The notes: generated from the sequence alone by a model not told the origin. 64,000 nt of DNA from Spongilla lacustris (GCA_949361645.1 OX442416.1:12695540-12759539); one strand, 5' to 3'; counted from the first letter of the stretch, positions 20,383-32,816 are shown. Made by a program: numbers and translations.

Positions 20383-23300
20383 ATGGCCAGTAAAAGTACA
20401 AGCTGCATGCAAGGCTGTATGCATGGGAAAACATTATATTTTTACTTTTTTTGTTTATATACAAATTCAGGATACAGGTGCGAACCTTGTGACGTACAGT
20501 ACGAGTTTAGATCAAGACTTCTGCAACATCTTCGAAGTCGCTCTCATCGTCTGCTTTTAGAATGCCTTGGTGAAAATGAAACACCTTTGTTTGATGAACA
20601 GCAGGTCAGGATTAGTGTGTAGGGATGCGTGTATTTATTTTCATCTACATCTACATGTACATGATGTAGTGGGACGATAGTGCTACCAACAGCAGTGAAT
20701 CTAATCTTGTGGAGTTAGCTGACAACACCATTTATGATCAAGAGGATGAAAGTGATTGTGAGGCTGATGAGGCAGAAGAAAGTGAAGCATGCGAATGCCT
20801 GTTTAACGATCTTATTCAAGACCTTGCATTGAGAGGGACATGGATGGACAGAGCTTTTACCCATTTCCAAATAAGCTCTTTGCTCTACTTTTCCTGCTTC
20901 TTCATACTCCTCATCAAATGGTACACTGTGATATACATGTAAATACGCATATATTTTGATCCTTCGATATTTTTGCAGGGTGAAACAAATATGTCTTTTG
21001 TGTGGTTTATACTGAAGCAGATGGGTATTGCTACTCCATCATTAAATTCCATAAAGGCATTCCAGCTACCTGGTGTGTCTGTGCCAAAACGGGTACAATA
21101 CTAATATGTCACAATGGGATACTAAAGCATCCTCTCTTTCCGCAGTACGTGTCTCAGGAAGGGATTCCTTTTTATTCAATTCCTCTGCCAACAATTGTTC
21201 GTCAGTGTCTTGGACGACCTGACATAGCAAATAGTGTATCTCGCTTTCCAGTTGTTTCACAAGGCCAATATACGTAAGTAACTGTTGAATAGCAAACTTA
21301 TAACTGATGAATTGATATCCTAGGGAAATATTTCATGGGAAATGTTGGCATAACGATTCTCGCCTGTTGTCTCCAATGGTTACCCTCAGTGATGGAAATC
21401 ATCTTTTTGTTCGCGATTGTATATCCATTGCTACTCAAGAGATTGGTGAAGTAAAGGCTGTGGTTGTTAAATTTTATTTGAAGGTAATTCATGTATGCAA
21501 TTTTACATTATATAATAATGATTTCAGGAAGGTTTCCGGACATTTGGGTGAACCTTGATTTGCTACTAAGTATCCAGCAGTTCAAGTATTTTGTTCCTGA
21601 GACGACCATCGCCCACCTTGACAAAGACACCTGTAATGTCTATCCTGGTGTCAGCTATCCTCTTTCCCATGTATATGTTGTTCAACTCCACCAGCTCATA
21701 TTGTTAAATGGAATGCTCCCAACTTTGAGAGAGTTGATAATGAGGTAAAACTTGAAAAAATTGTATGTATGAACATGGTTAGCAGTATTAGCTTGCTTGT
21801 AGGAATATTTGACTTACTTTGCTCCAAATCATTGGAAGTCCCGATCTGCTGGAAGGCGAGTTGTTATGTTGCCACTAATACCTTTCAGTGATGATACTAG
21901 CGGTAATGTCAGCAAAAAGTGGCATAAATTTGATTCATTTTTCCTGTTGATCGCTGGTTTGCCACGTCATGTAAATGCTCAACTTGAGCATATTCACTTT
22001 GTGTCCACCTCGGACAAGGTGTCGCCATTGGAGTTAAGCAGGCCAATTGTTGATGAACTGAAAGTTTTGGAGATGGAGGGAGTGGAAGCCTTTGATGCCT
22101 ACTTCAGTGAAATTGTTTTAGTAGTGGCCCCATTGTTGTGCATAATATGCGACAATCCAAGAGCTGCAGAGCTTCTTAATCATCTTGGTAGTGCTGCATA
22201 CAAATACTGCCGATTTTGTCTGGTAAGTGTGATGTTTGAAATGTTTATGGCTTTTGATAACATGTTTTGTTTTGTAGTCTGACCGGGTAGAAAGCCCGGA
22301 TCAAATTGGTGAGAAGAGGAGTAAAGATGAATCACTAAAGCAAATGGCTGAAATAACTGCTCTGAGAACAGAAAGCGAGAAGGTTGAGAGGAGGAAGTTA
22401 TTTGGCATCAAGGAAGTTCCTAACCCAATGTTGGAACTGCTCATTGATATTTACCAGTAAGGAATAGCCATTGTCAGCCTGTGATTCATATCTTTATTGC
22501 AAGATATTATTTTTTGGGTATACAGGAGGGTACCTTAGAATATTACTTTAATGCAACCTGATTTATTTTTACATGCCATGTTTGGTTCGCAGGCGTTTGC
22601 CTGTAGAAATACTACACACAATTGTGCTTGGTCTATGCAAGTATGTGCTGAAGGATCTGATGCCAAAGATGTCTTCAAGACAGAAATGTGAAATACTGGC
22701 AATGGTGAAGGCATTCAACACCTCTGGATTTCGAGTTAAAATGTATGGCAATGTTTGCTCATACTATAAATCTTTTGCTGGACGTGATTTCAAGGCCTGG
22801 GCACAAATGGCACCTTTCATCATGGGTCCTTATTTGAATGAAGGGCAAAAAAAGGTGATGCTGAGTTTGTCCAAGGTAATATAAACGCTTCCAACTAAAT
22901 GTGTTTGTAATATGGATCATTGTTGGGAGTATAGGTATTTCAGCTGGCATACTGTGATATGTTCACCCCTGCATTGGAGGATAATTATCAAGAACTGTGC
23001 CAAACATTTGTCAGTGATGTAAAGCTCTAAATGCCAGAATTATTGCAGAAGCAGAAGGTGCATCTGATCCTTCACCTGGTTGAATCAATGGCAGCATTTG
23101 GCCCCTCGTCTGCATTTAGTGCTGAGCGGTAAATTCTATTCATGAATTGTTGGTATCCAAATTATGACTGATTTATCACAGCTGCGAATCATTTAACTCG
23201 AAGGTTCGAGGCTCTAACATTTTTAGCAACAGGCTTGCACCTAGCCGGGATATTGCCAAACACTTTGCAGTGCTTGAACAACTACGCTACATATGCCATG

Positions 23301-24607
23301 ATGGATATCTCAAGGATGAGATAAGGTATGTAATATAGGTATATATCCTTTATATTTATCAGACATACATGTGTAGGTGTGGTGGTGGACTAAGAAGAAT
23401 TTTTCAGTCATCTTTTATTCAACACACCCTTTGTGGCATTCCAACTGAAAAGCTCAACAGCAGTAAGGGTATTTACCAAATTGGAGCACCAAGAATGGTA
23501 TGTGAATTATATGTACACATCCATATACAAGTGGGCGAAGACATCAGCAGATCCATGAGGGAGAGGGGGGTACTTTGGGCATTTCCTTTCTGTTTTTTCA
23601 AAGCTTTCATTACTTAAGCTGCAGTGCTTTTAGGGCTCCACCCCAAACACTGTTGGTGAAGCTTGAAGTGCTCACCCTATACTCTCCTCCCACATCAAAC
23701 CCAACTAAACCCCCTCAAGACCTGGATTACACTCACGTGTCCTTTTGTTGCATTTCTGGATAAGAAACCAAATTGTGCAATGTGCAACGCTTCACGCAAA
23801 CCTCAATATGGGAGTTTACAGCATTTTCCCATACCCCCTAGATGTTGCCCCCCCCAGCTACAGAATTTCTGATGCTCTGTTTACAGTGTAACTACATATC
23901 TTACTACTACATGTCACTGTATGTGGTGTTTATGTTTACATGCGAGGTGTGAATACGAGAGTTATTTATGGTGGTCATTAAATTGTCAGAAATCAGACAC
24001 TGAGTGTGTATTTGAGGCATTACCACTCACATTCGTGGACAACTCAAAATCAACTCTGAGGGACCTACACCACAACATGACATACACAGTAAAGCTAAAT
24101 GATATTGCAGTTAGTGATGAGGTTATTCAACATCATGCTGTCATGTCGCAAAAGGAATCACTTTCAAAGATAGGAAAATTTGTTGAACTGGTTACCCCTT
24201 ACAATCAGGTCAGTACTCTAAATCCTATAAATGTGGACGTTACAAGGTTTTCCTTGTGGTAATAGATGCAGTATGGACTATTAATGGCTGTTTGCACACT
24301 ATCAGGCAGCACTGGGGCTGCTTTGGGTGTGGTTCAAGGATTTGAGAACATGGCATCAGTTTATGGACCCATCTTAAATGACTGGGGCTGCCCTCTACTC
24401 AACCTAAGTAACTGTATCTTCACTACCTCAGCACTAAACATCAGGTGTTCAGTTTCCATTGTACATGAATGCTCCGGTAACTGTACTTTTTTGGAGGAGG
24501 TTGTGGCACAGACTCATGAAAGGGAAGAAATCCAGCATAAGGTTTTACGATTTAAACATGATTGGTCTTCTCCTTTGTATTGTTACAATGCATTTTGTCT
24601 TATATAA
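20383..24607 (+). CDS. Tnp2-like CACTA transposase, multi-exon, partly decayed
   Basis: The order is: a C2H2 finger (YRCEPCDVQYEFRSRLLQHL, about 20480); an acidic linker (20700-20810); FYPFPNKLFALLFLLLH (about 20860); IATPSLNSIKAFQLPGV (about 21030); EIFHGKCWHNDSRLLSPMV (21325-); PDIWVNLDLLLSIQQFKYF (21540-); then the core exon 21803-22221 with LIPFSDDTSGN, KKWHKFDSFFLLIAGLPRH, ELSRPIVDELKVLE and ICDNPRAAELLNHLG then CRFCL. Exons at 22279-22459, 22591-22876 and 22936-23130 join in phase. The block FGPSSAF-SAERFESFNSKVRG then NRLAPSRDIA (23090-23260) is characteristic. Later pieces run to a stop at 24607. The in-frame TAA at 23028 and frame changes near 20850, 21080 and 21530 argue that this copy is damaged, unless unrecognised short introns explain them. 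Confidence 0.7.
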
Positions 24608-25126
24608 TTATATTAAATCAGCGCTGTTACATTTGTTAGTCACTCACCAGCTGATAGTGGCGATGATCGATTTTTGTCTTATGTGTTCCTAAAGGCAAGC
24701 CGACTGACTACCTAGCTTGCACCAGAAGAATTTTATCCCACCAGGTTGAATTGCAGTCCATAGCCAATCGAGTAATAATTCCATGGGACCTTGGATCCCT
24801 TTAACGAGTCACCACACACATGCCCAGGACGACGAACGTCAATAGGTTTGTTCGCAACGTAAGTATTGTACTATGATTCTGTATGTACGATGCGTTTCTT
24901 TATAAAGGGTTTCAGACGCGGAAAACCTATAGCATCAGGTTGGTATCGATTTAATGGTGTCCTTGACATGCCCTTTAGCTGTAGGTGTTTTACGGTGCAC
25001 CTGGGTGAGATTTGAAAGAAGCAGGTAAATCATGCTGTGTGCACGTTGTGTTCTTTACAGTGAAGTGAGACCTGTTCCTTGCTGTGTAAAGAAGGTGAGT
25101 GTATTTAAAAGTATGAATTCTACTGT

Positions 25127-25325
25127 TGCAGAAAGGCCATAGCTTGCTACTATGCCCACTGTTTCTTGTGGTGGAAGGAGGTGAGTGTGTTGTGATATAT
25201 ACTGTTCCAGAGACAGTCTAGCTTGCTTCTACGCCCAGTGACCCCACTGTTTCTTGTGGTGGAAGGTAGGTGAGTGTGTTGTAAGCACTGTTCCAGAGAT
25301 CTTCTAGCTTGCTACCACTCCGTCA
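25127..25325. repeat. About 85-bp tandem repeat, 2.5 copies
   Basis: The motif GTTTCTTGTGGTGGAAGG followed by AGGTGAGTGTGTTGT, then TGTTCCAGAGA and TAGCTTGCT(A/T)C, is repeated with small changes. It lies in the 3' non-coding part of the CACTA-like element. Confidence 0.6.
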
Positions 25326-25852
25326 GGTGAGGCAGCACTTGTCTGTTTTAGTTCTTAACAATTTGTTCATCAGTTTAGAAGGTGCTGATGGAATCTGTGG
25401 TGTAGAAGATAGAAGACTGTAGAAGATGGAACGCTAACTACATGTACACTTTGTACATTTGTAATGTACATGTTGTAAACAAAAAAAAAACTTTTATTTG
25501 GAACATATGAATTTTAATGTATGGAAAGGTCAACCACCAGATACGGCCATCAAACGCATGTGCCACTGTTGGCATCAGCGCTGCGTCATTACGATACGAC
25601 AGCAAAAAACATACTGATCGCTACATAGTGCATCATCGTTGATGCATACGATTACTGGTCGGATAAGACACATAGTGTACATCAGCATTGGTAGACATCG
25701 CTGATGTCAGCACGCGCACAACATGATGTCATCGATGTGCCTTACACCGACAGCGTTGGCCCATTATGATTTTTTTTGGCTGTGTATAACACATGAGGCT
25801 TTGGTGTTCCTGTTCGTCGTTTGCTTTTGTTAGTGAAGTTGTTTTTGTCAAA

Positions 25853-26240
25853 ATGCCTTCACGTCAGCGTAAGGCTAGAGCTAAACGTCGAGCGGAATAC
25901 CTCCAAAAGCGAGATCGAGGAAATATTGAAAGAACGGTCGTCAGAAGAGAGCAAAGAAAAAGCTCGAGAACGATATCATCGGAACCCCGAGCCAAAACTA
26001 ACCGCTGAGGAAGAACGATATCACCAGAACTCCGATCGAAGCAAGGCGCTGAGTGGGAAAAATATCACAAGAACCCCGAGCCAATACTATCTTTAAAGCG
26101 GCAACGGTACAATGAAAATAAAGCGGCCATGAACAGTGCAGAACATCGGGACGGTTCCATCGCTTCTCCTGCGAAAAGAATGCGATTGCAAGAACGACCA
26201 ACAGATCAACATGCTGCACGAAGCAAATGCGTAGAAAGTT
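25853..26240 (+). pseudogene. Lys/Arg-rich repeat-family ORF, copy 1
   Basis: It starts MPSRQRKARAKRRAEYLQKR and remains Arg/Lys/Glu-rich to a stop at 26008. The basic pattern continues in another frame to about 26240 (ARERYHRNPEPKLTAEEERY), implying a frameshift. Close relatives lie at 30161 (-) and 54512 (-). I associate this start and its R-x-R-Y-x-x-N-P-E repeats with a large family of sponge predicted proteins of unknown function; this is memory, not a search. No enzymatic domain. Confidence 0.55.
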
Positions 26241-26249
26241 ATCTACCAT

Positions 26250-27240
26250 AGTACCAATAAACCCCAAAGGTACGTAGGCCTACGTTCGAATTCGACTGAG
26301 TGATACAATACGTACGTATTTTGAACATGTACATGCATGCGTGTATTATAAAGTAAACCTGTGGGTTGCAAAGTCACCATGGACATAGTGCCCATATTAC
26401 CAGGGCAACCTCACCCCTCCATCCTGCACATTCTCAGAAGGCTCTATATTCAGCTACTGTGTGTGGGAAGGTGTCATCCTACTGACAGCTCAGACCTGTG
26501 TGGTTCTATCATTGTAGTCATATATTTACTATATGTGTTACAGCAAGGTTGATGGGGATCAAGGCAGATATGGAGGCAGCAAGCCACATAGTTCTGCAGA
26601 AGTCTAAGGGCATTCTCCATTTGAAGACCTGTTGAGGTATGCATAGGTGTCAATGGCCTGCCTGTGCATGCCAGCCCTTCCCACTATTGTGTTCTGCCTG
26701 CATAATTTTATTCAATGTTTCTTTGAAGTGACTGAATATGGCTTCTGTTTACCAAGCATGCTAGTATTTTAGTCTGCTTGTGTAACAAGTGGTAAGTAGT
26801 GTTGCTAGTGTATGACTTTGTCAACACCTCCAAGACTTGATTCTTCCATTCTGTTTTAACATTTTAGAACGCTTCCTAGCTGTGCAGGTTACATGTGTAA
26901 CTTTGGAAAGGAAAACAAAGGTATGGATATAATACGCTATTTGACTGGTGTACTCCACATATAGAAGAGTACATCTACATGTACGAAGAAGATTGATATG
27001 GTCCTCCAGTGGTGCTACAAAAGTGAAGGATAAGTGTGGTGCTTATCCTTAAATTGGAAAGAGGATTATTTTGGCAATGCGATGGCAGTTTAATGAAGGT
27101 AGAGTGAGTGGATTTGCTTATGGTGCATATAGCACTTGTCCTGACCTGGTGGATGTCATGATCAGATGTCAAAATTCACCATTTTTGTCTTGGTGATATG
27201 GTGGAGTTGGTGACGGTGTTTAAATGTGGTGTTAAAATTT
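26250..27240. other. No recognised gene
   Basis: Spacer with weak coding-like patches but no ORF I can name. It may be the decayed 3' part of the Lys/Arg-rich copy 1. 27250-27297 carries a partial end (CCACCAACTTTCTCATAGAG) of the MITE family that follows. Confidence 0.4.
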
Positions 27241-27351
27241 GTGCTGTATGCTATATGCCACCAACTTTCTCATAGAGAATGTTTTTTATTTACTTGTTTC
27301 ATTAACTTTTTTTCATACCTGAACATACCATATCACATGTACACTTACATG

Positions 27352-27642
27352 TAACAAGATATAAAAAACATTCTCTCTGAGAAAGTTGGTGGTATATAGG
27401 ATTTGAAGGCAATGGTGGTGTAAAAAGGAAGGGAACAAGGGATCAACGATGATACGAAATTTTTTTAACAGTCCTATATTTAGCACTTTTGTAGTACGTA
27501 CATCTTTCGTTGCTAAATATAGGACTTAAAAAAATTTCGTATCATCATTGATCCCTTGTTCCCTTCCTTTTTACACCACCATTGCCTTCAAATCCTATAT
27601 ACCACCAACTTTCTCAGAGAGAATGTTTTTTATATCTTGTTT
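27352..27642. mobile_element. 291-bp palindromic MITE (AACAAGATATAAAAAACATT family), copy A
   Basis: Near-perfect inverted arms of about 125 bp: AAAACATTCTCTCTGAGAAAGTT at one end, its complement AACTTTCTCAGAGAGAATG at the other, both reaching GATACGAAATTTTTTTAA near the centre. Other copies: 53820-54067 (whole), 30653-30787 (one half) and 27250-27297 (end only). Confidence 0.8.
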
Positions 27643-28137
27643 CCTTCATTTTTTTTTTTACATTGGGTTGCCATAATATAACCAGGTACCAGTATGACAT
27701 TGTGTACCTGCCTTCTAGTACAGGAAAGTGCATTCATCAGAACCTGTTACTTGTGTGTGCATTTATGTAACTCAGTAGTGTCATAGACACTTGTTTTGGT
27801 TAGTGGTAGAGAGAAAAGGATCAGTCATTTATACCAGCTGTGCAGAAGTACCCATCAAAATGCTATGCATACATGTACCCATGTCCAGCTGTAGCAACAC
27901 TGAACATGTCACTGCCTAGCAACATCATGTTTTGTGGTTTGTTTATATGGAAGCAAACAACATCGAACTTATAAACTCCTGGGGTTACCTTCTTTGTGAT
28001 TTGATTCAATTGCCATTGAGGATAGGTCCCCCATATATGCCTCAGACATATATGTATTATCCACTCAAGGTGGAGGGTATCATGAGGCCCAACCTCACTC
28101 ATTGTTGCCTATTTTAGGCAAATGAATCTGCTTGGAC

Positions 28138-29076
28138 TAGGGTGTGTAACTGATTTTCAGGTTTTGTAGGTTAACCGATTATTCGCGATTACCTATTCGG
28201 TCGACTATGCATTTAGTAGAATAGCAGGTTACCGATTTCAGAATTTTCTTTAGTCGAAATAACCGATTCTGTTTTTCTTAGTCGCGATTAGTCGATATTC
28301 GTTTCCTTCGCACAGAAATCGGTAGGAAATCGATTACCCTTTTAATATGCCCCTTCCTGCCTGAAGTACAAAGGGTTAATTAATCGATACACAGTTGACA
28401 TGATGTAATGAACATTAGTCTGGGGACCCGGCTGAATTAGTATTAAAGATAACCATCAGTCTAATCAATGTAAATACACGCAGTCATTGGGCACGGCGAT
28501 TTAAATACGTTCGCGCTCTCTGCAGTATTGTACATGTGCGTTAATCGAACGTGCTACTATGTACTCTTTTGCACAGCAGCACAGGTGACAGGTGTCCAAA
28601 TACTTCGGTACACTGGCTCTTTTCCAGACGTTCGGCCATAACATTAATATTATGAAATCGTACATGTCTTGATTGGCGGCCTTGTCATATGCGTGGAAAG
28701 GTGTTCCACCCATCCACCCAATATGCAAGAATGTGTTCTTTGGTGATAATTCCCATCCACCCGACCGCCATTGAATCCATGCAGTGGATGTACGTGGCAT
28801 CACATTGGAATGCACCTCGTTCCCAGTCCCTGCGGATACTATCTAATGTTGGCATAACCAGCTGATAAGTAGTTATCCGTGTATAAACTTGAGAAACTGG
28901 GATTTAATAACACAAATCGGAAAAACCTAGGTAATCATTGGCAAATTAATGGTGCACTAATCGCCAATGTTTCTAATAACCGATTTTCAAGTTGCTATTA
29001 ACCTGAAAAATCGATTGGACTTTTTTTCATAGTCGAAATAATCGATTTTGATTTATGAAAAAGGTTACACACCCTA
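28138..29076. mobile_element. Non-autonomous hAT-type element, 939 bp, perfect 8-bp target duplication
   Basis: The termini are TAGGGTGTGTAAC and, inverted, TAGGGTGTGTAACC. It is flanked by GCTTGGAC at 28130-28137 and 29077-29084. Both ends carry clusters of AACCGATT / AATCGATT motifs in both orientations, a plausible transposase-binding array. A 104-aa ORF on the minus strand (28815-28501) reads MPRTSTAWIQWRSGGWEL and ends with several Cys and His, but has no recognisable domain. Confidence 0.85.
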
Positions 29077-29192
29077 GCTTGGACAATCAACTGATAACAC
29101 ACCTACCATTGAGGTCTACTGGTATACAGTGTAGGCCATGCTGTTTTGTGTGATTGTAAGAGGTATAATAGAAATAGGGTTCTGAGACAGCA

Positions 29193-30161
29193 CTATGATG
29201 CCTTATCCCAGCTATAATATAATTTTATTGCATTAATGGCACGAACATCTTTTAACAATCCCCCTGCTTTTGCTCTTCGAATGTTCAGTGCCTTAGCAAG
29301 TAATGCATCTGCGCTAACTTTGCTAACAGCAGCATGTGCAGATCTAGTGGTAACCTTTTGTGCTAACCATGGATGGGTCTTGCAAAAGGCATCATTTAAC
29401 TCATCTAGCAATGTCCTATTGCTTAGAATAGCCTTTTCAAGGTCACCCTTATACTCCATTAGAACACTATCATTGGGTTCATACAGGCAGTAGCTAAAAT
29501 GATTAAGGAGATGGAAGCATGCAGTCAATACTTAAATTTACTTACTTTGACACTGGTAATACATGTAGAAGCCACATACTAATGTCTACCCCATGTCATG
29601 CATTATTTGTGTGTACTAAATAAGGGGTGACATTAAAAGTGGCTTGAACTGTATTGCAAAGCATAATAAACATAACTGTAACAGAAATAGTGCATCTAAT
29701 ATCAATAATATGAATACTGTGTAGCAACACCCGTTATGCAGCATGACAAAATCCAGCTGTACATGTCATCACCTAGCAACACAATGTTTAAAGCTATGTC
29801 AGTTTTCCAGCTGCTCTAGTCTAAAAGAAGCGCGCCAAAACATAATATTCCATGCACAACTCACCTTTGGGCGGTAGTTGTTATTCCGTTGTAGCATGCT
29901 GTCTCCGCCTCACGCTTCTGGTATCGCGCCCTTCTCGCTGAACGCGCAGCGGAAGGGCTTCTCCAATATACACTCCTTTTGGAATCCCGATTAGTCTTTT
30001 GCTTCTTAGAAGCTCGTATGTCGTCGGAATTCTGCTCATCACAGCATTCACGCCCCCTCTTCAGAAGCGCCGAACCCGAGAGAGGTCTCTAACTCCTCGT
30101 TTCGATTTTGGAGGTATTCCGCTCGTCGCTTTGCTCTCCGCTGTTGTTGTCGTGAAGGCAT
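29193..30161 (-). pseudogene. Lys/Arg-rich repeat-family gene, copy 2
   Basis: The first part starts at 30161 with MPSRQQQRRAKRRAEYLQNR and soon hits a stop (about 30063); basic sequence continues in other frames to 29870. A downstream ORF (29528-29193), reading LLDELNDAFCKTHPWLAQKV and ALNIRRAKAGGLLKDVRAIN, looks like the conserved C-terminal part of the same family. Further 3' exons would have been displaced by the hAT insertion at 28138-29076. Function unknown. Confidence 0.5.
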
Positions 30162-30199
30162 TTTGATAAAAACCACTATTAATATGAGTTAAAAAATGA

Positions 30200-30650
30200 T
30201 AGATAACTAATACTATACACGTATCACGTGAACATTGCCATGGGAACGCTTTCATATAGCTCCATATGCATATTACGTATATCAGTTACATGCTTTATTT
30301 CCATATCTGAGACCTGTAGATTTTCTTCCAGAATTTTCTAGATTTTTTGGTGTATTTTGCGCTCATTACAACCATTCCTATCCCGAGTTATACTCACCCA
30401 GAAAAACTGTCGGAGGAGAAATTTGGGACTGGGAACGAGAACAACGAGCATTTTTGTTCTCTTAAAGTAAACGGTCTGGCGACTTGAACAAAACATGAAA
30501 ATGATCGTCTTTCCATTGTGGATCGATAGCAATAAAGAGCTACACTATCCGTTTCTCGGTTCGTGAGTTATACGCGGATCGCGTTTTAAAAATGATTTCA
30601 TGATACGGCACAAATCCTATATGAGAGTTAAACTCTCGATATGGTATGTT
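30200..30650. repeat. Segment paralogous to 54540-55200
   Basis: Shared blocks in the same order include TTGCCATGGGAACGCTT (matching TTGTCATGGGAACGCTT), CGAGTTATACTCACCCA(G/T)AAAAA, CTGGGAACGAGAAC(A)ACGAGC, AGCAATAAAGAGCTA(C/G)ACTATC and GATACGGCACAAATCCTATA. In both places it lies directly upstream of a Lys/Arg-rich-family start. It is therefore probably the promoter or 5' part of a composite mobile unit. The following 30653-30787 is half of the MITE found at 27352. Confidence 0.65.
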
Positions 30651-31177
30651 GTTCATGTGCTAAATATAGGACTATTCCATTTTCCCTTATTATTAGACCC
30701 TTGTTTCCTTCCTTTTTACACCACCATTGCCTTCAAATTCTATATGCCACCAACTCTCTCATAGAGAATGTTTTTTATTTACTTGTAGACAAACCGACCA
30801 CCACAGCGTACAGCACAGAATAGTTCTATCATCATGGCCAAACTGTATCCCTTGTATCCAGCTGTGTTGGGGCAAATAGGTGGAGAAGGAGGTGAAGGAG
30901 GGGGAAGAGAAGTGGAAGAGGAGAGGGGAAGGGGGCTTCCTTTTGGAATGTTACCTTAGACTCTCCAAATATTTAGCTGATCACCCTGAATCCTACAATG
31001 TAGACAGGAACAGGAATGCATGCATAAATGCATATTATCTCAAATAGTACATGTACCCAATACACAGGCACACCTCCACCCACTCTTACCACTAAACAAT
31101 CCCACCCACCTAATCTTCCTCTTTTCTACTGTCACCTAACCCCTCCCCACCCTCCTGTGCTGGACACCATTCTGTAG

Positions 31178-31434
31178 GGTCAGAGACCTTCAATCCCAAA
31201 TACAGCATGCACAGGTCAGGCCAACTTGACCTTCAACCCCTTATACATGAACAAGGCACACCCACCCGATTGAGAGGGCATCATCCAAATCATCACAGCC
31301 CACAGGATCTACACTGAATAAGAGGTGGGTGTGGTGAAGGTCCCTACGTGTCCTGACCTCTTCACGGTCAACATCCTATATGGTAACCATGGGGAGCTCT
31401 ATAGAGAGAGGAGAAGGGGGCCGGTGATTAGGAA
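31178..31434 (+). pseudogene. Unrecognised exon with two in-frame stops
   Basis: After a TCTGTAG acceptor-like end, one frame reads NLTFNPLYMNKAHPPD, stop, EGIIQIITAHRIYTE, stop, EVGVVKVPTCPDLFTVNILY, then GNHGELYRERRRGPVIRK. The sequence is clearly protein-like, but TGA and TAA interrupt it, and the preceding FNPKYSMHRSG is in another frame. I cannot name the family. Confidence 0.4.
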
Positions 31435-31509
31435 ATGACCACAGCAACATGGCCATCTCATGCCTGCCATCAAGGATAGCTTTGCTAAAAAGTCTAAGTC
31501 TGAAGAGTG

Positions 31510-32816
31510 AAGGGAAGTGCGAGGAAGGAAGTGAGATATAGGGGTGAGGGAGGGAGGTGAGTGGGAGAGAAAGAAGGAGAGGGGGAGGAGGGAGGAGGCA
31601 CAGGAGATATACGAGGACACAGCACATGCTGCATACATGTGGGTATCACATAACACATGTACATTACATGTATGTAGCTCATACACTCATACTTGTATGT
31701 ACATGTAGCTTGTACACCATACAAATACATGTATATAGCTTATAAATACATACGTGTATGTAGCTCGCACACACATACATGTATGTAGCTTGTACACGCA
31801 TACACTGATGTATGAGACTGGAATTAAAGGCTAACCTCTCCACCTGTAGCATAGTGAGGGCTTCTTCATGGACTCTTTTGCTGCATCTGGTACCGCTTGC
31901 TGGCTGCCTGGTACAGTCTGTTCACATAAACTGAATGAACATGGATTACAACAGGATATAAAAAATCAAATCAATCATCTCAGACCCCACCTGAGCAGAT
32001 GTATCACTGCCTCACTTCACCCATACCAGCAAATACAGAGAAAGTCATGTACTGGCAAGGTAATATGCCAGCAAAGGTGAAGTCTCTCATTTGCATTGAT
32101 ATAACTAAATCCAAACAGTACTCTTGTGGTTAGCAAGGTAATGACCAGACAGCACCCTGGAACTAGCCCAGACACATGACTGCTTGCAGTGTGGGCAAAC
32201 AAACTTGACCCTACACAGCCAAATTTATACAATCTGTACCAGATATGATTTAGCCATCATACAGAATCAGACACAATGATCAGTCTGAACCAGGTATGAT
32301 TGCAAGTGACAATGTGATCCAGAATGATACGACGACCGCAAACAGAATGATGGCACATTCTGGTACATGGATCCAACAATATGTCCCAGACTGATGAGCA
32401 TATCAGTACCAGACTGAATACATCATGTACCAAAGGCAGAAAATACTAAAATATGCGTATAAATAGGCATTAAAGTGTAGCGCGGATTGATTTTCTAAAA
32501 GCCTTATAAGCTTAAGTAGCCAGATTGTTCAGCGCAGCATGCTTAATTGCATCGTACTTGACAAAAGATGTGCAATGAATTATACAATTCGAGCCTTGTA
32601 TACCAAAAAGTATGCTTGCATGTTCTGTGCAGATTCATATTTTTAATGGAGTTGTTAAATCAGGATTGTCGTATCAAATAGACCCTTTTGCCGTGCCATG
32701 TCAGGCAATATCTAGAACAATAACAATTAACATTACGTGTACACACATGACGTAATATACAAAATCAATATGGCAGCCAATGTTTTGATTCTTCGCGGGA
32801 TGACAAGCCAGTAGCG
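31510..32816. other. No intact gene; AC-rich and unidentified sequence
   Basis: 31620-31800 is a run of ACATGTA/TGTATGTAGCT repeats (about 50-bp period around TGTAGCT(T/C)(G/A)). 31845-31930 could be a small exon on either strand. 32365-32460 is a diverged copy of 33218-33300 (CCAACAATATGT, ACATCATGTACCAA, AAATATGCGTATA). Confidence 0.35.

Larger units (their letters stand above)
18559..25784 (+). mobile_element. CACTA/EnSpm-like transposon, 7.2 kb
   Basis: The termini are CACAGCCAAAAAA and, inverted, CACAGCCAAAAAAAATCATAA, with TA on both sides as a 2-bp target duplication. Both subterminal regions (18590-18770 and 25560-25760) are packed with short CATCGATG / CATCGTTGATG / TGATGTCA motifs in both orientations, as in CACTA elements where such motifs bind an accessory protein. 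The interior holds a multi-exon Tnp2-like transposase on the + strand and a divergent minus-strand gene. Terminal CAC plus a transposase with the DDTSGN and DNPRA blocks supports EnSpm placement. Confidence 0.75.

Noticed and set aside
28501..28815. 104-aa ORF as a transposase of the 939-bp element
   Set aside because: Too short, no catalytic motif, and the element has the structure of a non-autonomous copy.
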